Below are positions 24,373 to 31,234 of a stretch of DNA of 64,000 nt, one piece after another. Position numbers and translations under genes: made by a program. Below the pieces are notes generated by a model. That model had not been told where the DNA came from. It saw nothing but the letters and a program-made list of their open reading frames with translations, and did no database searches. The stretch is from Sphingomonas koreensis (GTDB taxonomy: Bacteria; Pseudomonadota; Alphaproteobacteria; Sphingomonadales; Sphingomonadaceae), in NCBI GenBank assembly GCA_006438735.1, contig RCZF01000002.1:129501-193500 (forward strand), given 5' to 3'. Position 1 is the stretch's first letter; every line of letters begins with the position of its first letter.

Positions 24373-26468
24373 GCGGGAATAGCCTCCGGCGCGCCGATCA
24401 CCGCGACGACTTCGACCGATTTATCCTCGGGCACCTCGAAGAAGCTCATCACCGGCGTATCGGGCAGCACGGTCTTCACGAGCTTGCGAATCGCGACGCG
24501 GATCGCCGGCTGGACGACCAGCGCAAAGGGCTTCGCGTCGGCGACCAGCGGCTTGGCGGCTTGCTGCAACGCATCGACGATGCGGCGGCCGAGATCGGGC
24601 TCGATGGTGTGGCGTTGCGACGGATCGCTGCGCATCGCCTGGCCGAGTAGCCCTTCGAGCTGGCCCTCGAGCGTCATCACGCGCAGCGGCTCGCGCACGC
24701 CGCACAATTTCTGGATGATCAGCGCGCCGAGTTCGGGGCGGATCAGCTCGATGATCTCATTGGCGTCGAGCGTCTTCTGCGCGGCGACGGCGATCGCGCT
24801 GGCGATGCGGCGGAATTCCTTGAGCGGCACGCCCTCGGCAAGCAAGCCGCGCAGCACCTGCGTCAGCGTTGTCAGCGGCAACGGCTGCGGCGACAACGCG
24901 GCGACGAGCTGGCCGGCGCGATCCTTCAATCCGTCGAGCAGGCTCTGCACTTCGTCGGGGCCGAGCAGCTCGGCCGAATGCTGGCCGAGTTCATGGTTGA
25001 GATGCGTGGCGATCACCGTGCCCGGATCGACGACGAGATAACCCTGGCCGGTCGCGGCATCGGCGTCGCCGTTCGCGATCCACACCGCATCGAGCCCGAA
25101 GGTCGGATCCTTGGTCTTCTTGCCGGCGAGGCCGCCGACCGCCTGCCCGGTATCGAGCGCGAGCATCTGATCGGGCGACACGCTGTCTTCGCCCATCACC
25201 ACACCGCCGACGACGATCCGATAGGCATAAGGCGCAAGGTTGATGTCATCGCGCACTCGGACCTGCGGCACGACGAAGCCGAGCTCCTTTGACAGCTGCC
25301 GGCGCACGCCGGTGATGCGACCCATCAGCGGGCTGCCCTTGCGCTCGTCGACCAGCGGCACGAGGCCGTAGCCGATATCGAGATTGACCTGCATCGTGTC
25401 GGCGACTTCGTCCCAGCCGATCCGCGACAGATCGACCGGCTCGGCCTTGATCGGCGCGACGACGGCGGGGCGCCGGGCGATCTGCGCGAGCTTCCACGCA
25501 GCGAAGCCGGCGATCGCGGCGGCGGGCAGGATCACGAGATGCGGCATGCCCGGCATCACGCCGAGCAGCGCAAGAATGCAGGCGACCGGCGTCCACGTCT
25601 TGGCGGAGCCGAACTGGCTGCCGATCTGGCCGGCAAGATCCTGCGAGGAAGTGACACGGGTGACGATCGCGGCGGCGGCGATCGACAGCATCAGCGACGG
25701 CAGCTGCGCGACGAGCGCGTCGCCGATCGCGAGCATCACGTAGTCGTGCGCGGCGTCGGACAGCGACATGCCGTGGCTGACCGGGCCGAGGATCAGCCCG
25801 CCGATCACGTTGATGCCGAGGATCAGCAGCCCGGCGATCGCATCGCCCTTCACGAATTTGGACGAACCGTCCATCGAGCCGTAGAAATCGGCTTCGGTCG
25901 TCACTTCGACGCGGCGCGCCTTGGCTTCGTCGGGCGTGATCAACCCGGCATTGAGATCGGCGTCGATCGCCATCTGCTTGCCTGGCAAGGCATCGAGCGT
26001 GAACCTCGCGGAAACTTCGGAGACGCGGCCGGCGCCCTTGGTGACGACGATCAGGTTGATGATGACGATGATCGCGAAGACGAACAGGCCGACGACATAA
26101 TCGCCGCCGATCATGAAGGTGCCGAACGCCTCGATCACATGGCCCGCCGCCGCTTCGCCTTCATTGCCGTGCACCAACACGACGCGCGTCGAGGCGACGT
26201 TGAGGCCGAGCCGGAACAGCGTGGCGAACAGCAGCACCGTCGGGAAAGCGGAGAAATCGAGCGGCTTCTGCGCGTTCAAGGCGACCATCAGCACGGCAAG
26301 GCTGATCGTGATGTTCATGATGAAGAAGATGTCGAGCATCGCCGCCGGGATCGGCACGACCATCAGCACCACCAGCAGCAGGATCGCGACGGGCAACGCC
26401 GAGCTGCGCAACAGCGGCAGGATGCCGCCGCGGCCAGTGGTCGTCATCGTCAACGGGGCACTCGCCAT
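24369..26468 (-). CDS. flhA: Flagellar export gate protein FlhA
   Basis: Core membrane component of the flagellar type III export gate, 699 residues. About eight N-terminal spans surround the FHIPEP-family segments (FPTVLLFATLFRLGLNVASTR; VTKGAGRVSEVSARFTLDALPGKQMAIDADLNAG), and the large cytoplasmic domain from about residue 330 binds export chaperones (GYGLVPLVDERKGSPLMGRITGVRRQL). ATG at 26468 has GGGAG ten bases upstream and is preferred to 26492. It follows the transglycosylase gene with a 4-base gap and overlaps fliA, forming one operon behind the sigma-54 site at 27395-27410. Confidence 0.95.
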   Translation of the reverse strand: MASAPLTMTTTGRGGILPLLRSSALPVAILLLVVLMVVPIPAAMLDIFFIMNITISLAVLMVALNAQKPLDFSAFPTVLLFATLFRLGLNVASTRVVLVHGNEGEAAAGHVIEAFGTFMIGGDYVVGLFVFAIIVIINLIVVTKGAGRVSEVSARFTLDALPGKQMAIDADLNAGLITPDEAKARRVEVTTEADFYGSMDGSSKFVKGDAIAGLLILGINVIGGLILGPVSHGMSLSDAAHDYVMLAIGDALVAQLPSLMLSIAAAAIVTRVTSSQDLAGQIGSQFGSAKTWTPVACILALLGVMPGMPHLVILPAAAIAGFAAWKLAQIARRPAVVAPIKAEPVDLSRIGWDEVADTMQVNLDIGYGLVPLVDERKGSPLMGRITGVRRQLSKELGFVVPQVRVRDDINLAPYAYRIVVGGVVMGEDSVSPDQMLALDTGQAVGGLAGKKTKDPTFGLDAVWIANGDADAATGQGYLVVDPGTVIATHLNHELGQHSAELLGPDEVQSLLDGLKDRAGQLVAALSPQPLPLTTLTQVLRGLLAEGVPLKEFRRIASAIAVAAQKTLDANEIIELIRPELGALIIQKLCGVREPLRVMTLEGQLEGLLGQAMRSDPSQRHTIEPDLGRRIVDALQQAAKPLVADAKPFALVVQPAIRVAIRKLVKTVLPDTPVMSFFEVPEDKSVEVVAVIGAPEAIPA

Positions 26469-26472
26469 TCGA

Positions 26473-27354
26473 TCAGGCTCCCAGGCTCGCAAGCATCAGA
26501 TAGGCGAGCCGCGCGGTCGCCGGGGTCGGGCGCATCATCGATGCGGTTGTCGTGGTGGCGCGGGTGGCGCCGTTGATCTGGTCGAGCGTCGCCTGCGCCC
26601 AATCGGTCGCGTCGCCGGCGCTCTGGCCGGCGCCGGGAATCACGGTGGCGCCATCGGCCATCGCGATCGCCGCCAGCGGATTGGTCGCCGACGCTTGCAT
26701 CACATCGGACGCCGCAGCCGAGCCGCCGACCGCGGCCGCGCCGCGATCGAGCCGCGACGAAAAACTGCCGTAGATCGCTGCGAGCGTGCGCGGCTGACCG
26801 TTCTTTTCGTAAAAGACGTTGCGGTTGGCGCGAGCGGCAGCCGGAAACAGCGCCGCGCCGCTGGTCGTTGGGCTCGTGCTCATCGTCTTGAGGAACGATC
26901 GCGCGCCGCCCAACCCCAGGAAATGCGCCATATAGAGGTCGGTGCCGGTCGCCGCGCGGCCAAGCGAGCCTTCGAGCTGCGCCTTGTTGTCGGCGGCGTG
27001 CTCGGCCGCCATCAGCGAGGCGACGGTCGGATCGTTGCGCATCTGCAGGATCGCCTGGCGCGTCGCCGGATCGCTGACGCTGAGATGGCCGCTCGCGTTG
27101 GTGGTGATGGCATTGGCTGCCCAGCCCAGGCCGTTGGCGGCGCCGTGCTGCTTGACCACCGACAGCCAGCTTTGATCGATGAACTGGTAAAGCCCCGACG
27201 CGCTCGACGTCCGCGCGCGGGCATCGACGCGCATGCCGCTTTCGACCTGGGCCTGGCCGAGCAGATAATTGAAGTCGATACCGGTCTTCGCCGCCGCCGA
27301 TTGAATCGCCGCCTGGATGCTTCCGGTCGAAGTCGTGATCGGATTGACGCTCAT
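26473..27354 (-). CDS. Flagellum-associated lytic transglycosylase (SLT fold)
   Basis: A 293-residue peptidoglycan hydrolase with an SLT domain at the N-terminus (GIDFNYLLGQAQVESGMRVDARARTSSASGLYQFIDQSWL, catalytic Glu about residue 39) and an Ala/Thr-rich C-terminal half. There is no clear signal peptide, as with flagellar rod hydrolases exported by the flagellar system. In this locus the FlgJ-type protein lacks its own muramidase domain, so this enzyme probably opens the cell wall for the rod. It is the first gene of the flhA-fliA operon. Confidence 0.8.
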   Translation of the reverse strand: MSVNPITTSTGSIQAAIQSAAAKTGIDFNYLLGQAQVESGMRVDARARTSSASGLYQFIDQSWLSVVKQHGAANGLGWAANAITTNASGHLSVSDPATRQAILQMRNDPTVASLMAAEHAADNKAQLEGSLGRAATGTDLYMAHFLGLGGARSFLKTMSTSPTTSGAALFPAAARANRNVFYEKNGQPRTLAAIYGSFSSRLDRGAAAVGGSAAASDVMQASATNPLAAIAMADGATVIPGAGQSAGDATDWAQATLDQINGATRATTTTASMMRPTPATARLAYLMLASLGA

Positions 27355-27394
27355 CGATCGCTGGCTGACTGCCCCCTTGTTTCAGGGGTCATTC

Positions 27395-27410
27395 AGCAAG
27401 GACCGTGCCA
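27395..27410 (-). promoter_or_regulatory. Sigma-54 promoter of the transglycosylase-flhA-fliA operon
   Basis: On the minus strand the sequence TGGCACGGTCCTTGCT matches the sigma-54 consensus TGGCACG-N4-TTGCW exactly, with GG and GC ten bases apart. The -12 element is about 42 bases before the start codon at 27354. Confidence 0.85.
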
Positions 27411-27451
27411 TTTTTGTTGAAGAGCGGCGTTATGATGACGTGCCATGTCCC

Positions 27452-27475
27452 GTCATGCCGGACTTGTTCCGGCAT
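27452..27475. repeat. Partial intergenic palindrome (CGTCATGCCGGACTTGTTCC type)
   Basis: ATGCCGGA and TCCGGCAT form an 8-bp stem. The flank GTCATGCCGGACTTGTTCC matches the repeat at 59763-59870 and a worn copy at 30195-30299. Confidence 0.6.
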
Positions 27476-27529
27476 CCACCGCGCCTCGACCCGACGGTAA
27501 GTGATTGCGCACCGCCGTGGACACTAAAT

Positions 27530-27600
27530 CGTCATCCCCGCGAAAGCGGGGACCCATCACCTGCCTTCCGAGATGGGTCCCCGCCTTCGCGGGGATGACG
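27530..27600. repeat. Long intergenic palindrome between flgN and the transglycosylase gene
   Basis: CGTCATCCCCGCG...GGGGACCCATC pairs with GATGGGTCCCC...CGCGGGGATGACG across a short loop. This is the common GTCATCCCCGCGAAAGCGGGGA palindrome class. It follows the flgN stop and probably also marks the upstream border of the sigma-54 operon. The rest of 27411-27657 shows no gene. Confidence 0.8.
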
Positions 27601-27657
27601 GGTTGCTGGTGCACGCGAAACACCGGCCAAGGCCACGAATAGCTTGGCGAGTGGGCC

Positions 27658-27972
27658 TTAGGCGAAAACGCCGGTCGGCACGCCGGGGCGGTAGGCGTTG
27701 CCGCCGGCGCCGGTCAATTGTTGCAGGCGGCGGCGAACATTTGCCGCCATCAGATTCACATAGATGCGGCAGGTTTCGTTGAGGCGGTTGGCCTCTTCGG
27801 CGAGCTCGCGGATCTCGGCGGTCATCTCAGTGTCGCCGGCGGCGACCGCTTCGATGCCTTGCAGCTTGATCGCAGTGGCGCGTTCGAGGCCGACGATGTC
27901 ATTGGCCTTCAGCGCGGCGATTTCGGCGTGTAGCGCGTCGATCACGCGGACCAGGGCGTCGCGGCGGCTCAT
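27658..27972 (-). CDS. flgN: FlgN-like flagellar export chaperone
   Basis: A 104-residue, largely alpha-helical protein (RDALVRVIDALHAEIAALKANDIVGLERATAIKLQGIEAVAAG) with the coiled-coil character of FlgN, the chaperone that binds hook-filament junction proteins FlgK and FlgL. The C-terminus (YVNLMAANVRRRLQQLTGAG) is also family-like. The ATG at 27972 overlaps the flgM stop (ATGA). Position after flgM is the usual flgM-flgN order; sequence alone would be a weak call. Confidence 0.75.
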   Translation of the reverse strand: MSRRDALVRVIDALHAEIAALKANDIVGLERATAIKLQGIEAVAAGDTEMTAEIRELAEEANRLNETCRIYVNLMAANVRRRLQQLTGAGGNAYRPGVPTGVFA

Positions 27973-28250
27973 CGGGCGGTCCATTCGTGCTGGTGGCCGA
28001 TCAGGCGATCGGCGACGGTTTCGGGGTCGATCCGGTAGCTGCCGGCGGCGATCGCAGCGCGCAGCGCGGCGACGCGGTCCTGATCGATCGGCGCGGCGAC
28101 GGCGGCGTCGTGCGCCACGCTGGCGACCGAGGCGGCGCGCAGCGGCGTTTCGGTGACGGGATCGGCGGCGGCTGCAGCGGCGCTCGGCGCGACCGGCGCG
28201 ATGCGCCTGTCGAGCGAACTTACCGGCTTTGCACCCACGGGGTCGACCAC
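27969..28250 (-). CDS. flgM: Anti-sigma-28 factor FlgM
   Basis: A 93-residue inhibitor of FliA, exported when the hook is complete. The N-terminus MVDPVGAKPVSSLDRR and the C-terminal helix IDQDRVAALRAAIAAGSYRIDPETVADRLI match FlgM, with an Ala-rich disordered centre. The start is GTG at 28250 with AGAGGA eight bases upstream. It is followed by flgN with a 4-base overlap and preceded by flgA on the same strand. Confidence 0.85.
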   Translation of the reverse strand: MVDPVGAKPVSSLDRRIAPVAPSAAAAAADPVTETPLRAASVASVAHDAAVAAPIDQDRVAALRAAIAAGSYRIDPETVADRLIGHQHEWTAR

Positions 28251-28314
28251 GTCGCGATCCTCTGCATTGCATCTACAGAGGAGATAACGACCGCGGCCGT
28301 ACTTCCTTTAGAAG

Positions 28315-28857
28315 TTATTTCGCGCTCCAGCCCGGCAGCGTGGCGCGGCCGGATTCGACGGCGACCGCCTGGAACGGCGCCTTGTCGCCATCGCCTTTCG
28401 CCATGAAGCGATCGCCGACCGCGGCATTGCCCATCGCGATCGCCTCGCGCGAGATCGAAAAGCCGCTGTCCGACGCTTCGACCATCACCGGATCGCCGCG
28501 CTTGATGACGATTTCGGCCTTGGCGGGCAGCGTCACCGCCGGCGAGATGCTCGGGCTGATCGGCGTCGCCGCGGCCTGCTGAACCGGGACGTAGATATGC
28601 CAATCGGGGCCGGAACAGGTGATCATCACCGAATCGCGATTGAGCCCGTGCCACGACAAGGCAACCGTCGGGCATTGCGCCAGCTTCAGCCGGCCATCGA
28701 TCGCGGTGCGCGCGCCGCCGGTCTCGCCGACGCCGTGGCCGGTGAAGCTCGCCACCGCGCGGTCGAGCCCGGCGGTGTCCTGGAACGCAGACTGCGCCGC
28801 GGCGGGCGCCGGGATCAGCAGCAAGGGCAGCAAGGCGGGGGTGAGGATACGGAACAT
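28315..28857 (-). CDS. flgA: Flagellar P-ring assembly protein FlgA
   Basis: Periplasmic chaperone for the P-ring protein FlgI, 180 residues. A signal peptide (LLPLLLIPAPAAAQ) is followed by a domain with the SAF-like C-terminal part: AVTLPAKAEIVIKRGDPVMVEASDSGFSISREAIAMGNAAVGDRFMAKG. AAGGAG lies seven bases before ATG 28857. It is downstream of the MotB-like gene by 53 bases and upstream of flgM. Confidence 0.88.
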   Translation of the reverse strand: MFRILTPALLPLLLIPAPAAAQSAFQDTAGLDRAVASFTGHGVGETGGARTAIDGRLKLAQCPTVALSWHGLNRDSVMITCSGPDWHIYVPVQQAAATPISPSISPAVTLPAKAEIVIKRGDPVMVEASDSGFSISREAIAMGNAAVGDRFMAKGDGDKAPFQAVAVESGRATLPGWSAK

Positions 28858-28903
28858 GATCGTCTCCTTGGATGCGCGGCGGCGGCAAGCGCCTGCCTGT
28901 TGC

Positions 28904-28919
28904 CGGCAAGTCATTGCCG
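28904..28919. promoter_or_regulatory. FlbD-type (ftr) box candidate upstream of flgA
   Basis: CGGCAA-GTCA-TTGCCG has the same 6-4-6 dyad as the box upstream of flgB. It overlaps the stop codon of the MotB-like gene and lies about 47 bases before the flgA start. A matching sigma-54 site between them is not convincing (GG-N9-GC only). Confidence 0.35.
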
Positions 28920-29483
28920 CTTGCCGGCCGGGTTGCCGGGCCGATCGATCGGCCGGTCGCCGGCAAAGCCGACGGTGATCAGCACGGCGCGGCGGCCGTG
29001 ACCGGGTCGATCCGCCGCGTTGACGATGGTCAGGCGGCCCGGCGCAACCGCGCCGGCGCCGGCCAGCGCAGCGGCGACGGCGCGCGCGCGATCGGCCGCG
29101 AGCACCGCGCCGTTGCCGGTCGCGGCGTCCACGTCGGCGCGGCTGCCGTCGGTTTCGCCGGAGACCTTGAGCGTCACGCGCGGATCGCGCGTCGCTTCGC
29201 GCGCCCAGGCGATGAGCCCGGCGGGCGATTGCGGCAGCAGGCTCGATCCGGCTGCGAAATCCAGCATCGCGGCGGCGGCAACGGGCATCGGCTCGGGCGG
29301 TGCTGCGACCGGCGTATCGGCGCCGAAGCCGGCGCGGATGCCGCGCGCGAGCGTGCCGCCGTCGAGATGGCTGTTGGCTTGCACGAACACGAAGAAGCCG
29401 ACCAGCAACAAGGCGAGATCGGCCAGCGTGATCAGCCAGATCGGGCGTCCGGTCGGCGCTTCGGGAAAGTCGTCGAGCGTCAT
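28911..29483 (-). CDS. MotB/OmpA-like motor protein (second stator-type pair)
   Basis: A 190-residue protein with one N-terminal membrane span carrying an acidic residue (PIWLITLADLALLLVGFFVF, Asp22) like the proton-binding Asp of MotB, then a periplasmic linker and an OmpA-like region (VTLKVSGETDGSRADVDAATGNGAVLAADRARAVAAALAGAG). It is much shorter than the MotB at 40347-41252. The start overlaps the stop of the MotA-like gene (ATGA). It could be an accessory stator or a basal-body protein; the precise role is unknown. Confidence 0.7.
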   Translation of the reverse strand: MTLDDFPEAPTGRPIWLITLADLALLLVGFFVFVQANSHLDGGTLARGIRAGFGADTPVAAPPEPMPVAAAAMLDFAAGSSLLPQSPAGLIAWAREATRDPRVTLKVSGETDGSRADVDAATGNGAVLAADRARAVAAALAGAGAVAPGRLTIVNAADRPGHGRRAVLITVGFAGDRPIDRPGNPAGKRQ

Positions 29484-30160
29484 GCCGCATTCGCCTCGCG
29501 CACGGCGTGGAGCCGCGGGCGTTCCCGCTCGGCGAGCGCGACCAGCGGGCCTTCGATGCGGGCGCGGCCGACCGCTTCCTCGCGGCCGCGGCGCCGCAGC
29601 CGCGCGGCGATCGGCATCGCCACGAGATTGGCCAGCGCTGCGCCGTAGAGCGTCGCCAGCAGCGCGATCGCCATCGCGCCGCCGATCGCCTGCGGATCGT
29701 TCATCGCGGTGAACATGCGGACAAGGCCGATCAGCGTGCCGATCATGCCCATCGCCGGCGCGACTTCGGCGGCGCCGGCCCACATATCGGCGGCGGCGGC
29801 GTGCCGCTCGATCCGCGCGCGGCGGCGATCGGCGATCGCGGTCGCCACTTCGGCCGGGCTCTTGACGTCGACAATGTCGGCGATCGCGGCGGCGAGATCG
29901 GGATCGGTGATCACCGAGCGATTGAGCGCCAACGTGCCGTGGCGGCGCGCGATGCGGCCGAGCGCGGCGATCTGCTCGAGCATCGGCTCGGCGTCGAAGC
30001 GCTTTCGCCCGAGCGTGCGGAGCGCCGAGAGCGCGCGGCCGACATCGCGCAGCGGCGTGCGCAGGATCACGGCGAGAATGGTGCCGCCGACGACGATGCC
30101 GATCGCGGCGGGATCGAGATAGGGGCCCAGCGCCTGGGCCAGATCGGGTGCGTTGGTCAT
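29480..30160 (-). CDS. MotA/TolQ/ExbB-like proton channel protein (second stator-type pair)
   Basis: A 226-residue inner-membrane protein. The channel-type segment EVAPAMGMIGTLIGLVRMFTAMNDPQAIGGAMAIALLATLYGAALANLVAMPIA (about residues 132-185) is the MotA/ExbB signature region. An N-terminal span (IGIVVGGTILAVIL) precedes a cytoplasmic loop. It heads a minus-strand unit with the MotB-like gene, flgA, flgM and flgN. No ribosome binding site is seen before ATG 30160, and a possible sigma-54 site would place the transcript start almost at the start codon. Confidence 0.78.
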   Translation of the reverse strand: MTNAPDLAQALGPYLDPAAIGIVVGGTILAVILRTPLRDVGRALSALRTLGRKRFDAEPMLEQIAALGRIARRHGTLALNRSVITDPDLAAAIADIVDVKSPAEVATAIADRRRARIERHAAAADMWAGAAEVAPAMGMIGTLIGLVRMFTAMNDPQAIGGAMAIALLATLYGAALANLVAMPIAARLRRRGREEAVGRARIEGPLVALAERERPRLHAVREANAA

Positions 30161-30171
30161 GCGCGAAGCTT

Positions 30172-30187
30172 TGCAAGGGCCGGGCCA
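30172..30187 (-). promoter_or_regulatory. Possible sigma-54 promoter for the MotA-like operon
   Basis: The minus strand reads TGGCCCGGCCCTTGCA, one mismatch from TGGCACG-N4-TTGCA, with the correct GG-N10-GC spacing. The predicted start is at or next to the ATG at 30160, which would give a leaderless or nearly leaderless transcript. Confidence 0.4.
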
Positions 30188-30194
30188 AATGCCG

Positions 30195-30299
30195 CACCCT
30201 TGTCACCTCGGACCTGTTCCGGGCTCCACCGGGCCGCCAATCCAGCGACCGCGATGCCTGCGGCGCAGTGGATGCCCCAACAAGCTCGGCGTGACGGCA
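30195..30299. repeat. Degenerate intergenic palindrome between divergent flagellar operons
   Basis: TGTCACCTCGGACCTGTTCCGGGCTCCACCGG at the left and GTGGATGCCCCAACAAGCTCGGCGTGACGG at the right are worn inverted copies of the family seen at 59763-59870. No gene is seen in 30161-30463 apart from this and the regulatory sites. Confidence 0.6.
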
Positions 30300-30317
30300 A
30301 GGGATTCGAGCCGAAAG

Positions 30318-30355
30318 CGGCAACGACCTTGCCGGCAACCGGCAAATACTTGCCG
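30318..30355. promoter_or_regulatory. Tandem FlbD-type (ftr-like) boxes upstream of flgB
   Basis: Two dyads lie side by side: CGGCAA-CGACC-TTGCCG (30318-30334) and CGGCAA-ATAC-TTGCCG (30340-30355). They are about 55-90 bases upstream of the sigma-54 promoter of flgB and about 130-180 bases from the divergent candidate promoter, a typical position for enhancer sites bound by an NtrC-type activator such as FlbD. Confidence 0.6.
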
Positions 30356-30408
30356 CTCCGCCTGCCGATCGACGGCGATCCGCCAGTTTCAGGGCCTCTG
30401 GCAAAAAT

Positions 30409-30424
30409 TGGCACGCCGATTGCT
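30409..30424 (+). promoter_or_regulatory. Sigma-54 promoter of the flgB operon
   Basis: TGGCACGCCGATTGCT matches TGGCACG-N4-TTGCW exactly, with GG (30410-30411) and GC (30422-30423) ten bases apart. Transcription should start about 30435, some 29 bases before the flgB start codon. Confidence 0.88.
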
Positions 30425-30463
30425 TAGCTTCTCGCGCAATACTTTTGTGCGGGAGACCGACAC

Positions 30464-30820
30464 GTGGCCAATGACCCTCTTTTCGGCGTGCACGCAGCAG
30501 CGCTCGAAGTGCGCTCGCAGCGCATGGGTCTGCTCGCCTCCAATATCGCCAACGCCTCGACGCCCGGCTTCAAGGCCAAGGACATCGACTTTCAGCAGGC
30601 GCTGGGCGCGGCCGAAAGCAACGGCGACAGCTTCGACAGCCAGTCGATGCAGGCGTCGAGCAAATACCGCGTGCCGCTCGAGCCGTCGCTCGACGGCAAC
30701 ACCGTCGATCTGTCGACCGAACAGACCGCCTTCGCTGAAAACGCGATCGCCTATCAGACGACGCTTTCCTTTCTCAACGGGCGGATCAGCCAGATCACCC
30801 GCGCACTGAAGGGCGAATAG
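30464..30820 (+). CDS. flgB: Flagellar rod protein FlgB
   Basis: Proximal rod subunit, 118 residues. LEVRSQRMGLLASNIANASTPGFKAKDIDF is the rod-protein N-terminal motif, and AYQTTLSFLNGRISQITRALKGE is the C-terminal helix. The start is GTG at 30464 with GGGAG eight bases upstream. It is the first gene of the flgBCDEFGHI operon, read from the sigma-54 promoter at 30409. Confidence 0.93.
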   Translation: MANDPLFGVHAAALEVRSQRMGLLASNIANASTPGFKAKDIDFQQALGAAESNGDSFDSQSMQASSKYRVPLEPSLDGNTVDLSTEQTAFAENAIAYQTTLSFLNGRISQITRALKGE

Positions 30821-30821
30821 A

Positions 30822-31229
30822 ATGGCCGAAGCGCTCACCATCTTCCAGGTCGCCGGCCGCGCGATGTCCGCGCAGCTGGTGCGGATGAACACCACCGCGT
30901 CGAACCTGGCCAACGCCGGCGGCGTCGCCTCCAGCGCGGCCGCCGCCTATCGCACCATCAAGCCGGTGTTCCAGACCGAATATGACAAGGCCAGCGGCCT
31001 CGCCACGGTCAACGTCAAGCAGGTCGTCACCGCCGGCGAAGAGCCGACCAAGCGCTACGACCCGACCAATCCGCAGGCCGATAAGGACGGCAATGTGTGG
31101 GAAAACGCCGTCGATGAGACGCGCGAGCTCGTCGACATGATGGAGACTTCGCGCAGTTACCAGAACAACGTCCAGGTGATGAACACGGCGAAGTCGCTGG
31201 TGCTCGACACCCTCAAGCTCGGAAGCTGA
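30822..31229 (+). CDS. flgC: Flagellar rod protein FlgC
   Basis: Proximal rod subunit, 135 residues. The N-terminal RAMSAQLVRMNTTASNLANAGGVASSAAAAYRTIKPVFQ and C-terminal DETRELVDMMETSRSYQNNVQVMNTAKSLVLDTLKLG blocks are diagnostic. The ATG lies one base after the flgB stop. Confidence 0.94.
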   Translation: MAEALTIFQVAGRAMSAQLVRMNTTASNLANAGGVASSAAAAYRTIKPVFQTEYDKASGLATVNVKQVVTAGEEPTKRYDPTNPQADKDGNVWENAVDETRELVDMMETSRSYQNNVQVMNTAKSLVLDTLKLGS

Positions 31230-31234
31230 CCGCC

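Noticed and set aside
26473..27354. SLT protein considered as a phage endolysin
   Set aside because: It is first in a sigma-54 flagellar operon with flhA and fliA, and no phage genes are nearby.
28858..28904. Sigma-54 promoter for flgA on the minus strand
   Set aside because: The best match has GG and GC only nine bases apart and lacks the TGGCAC core.
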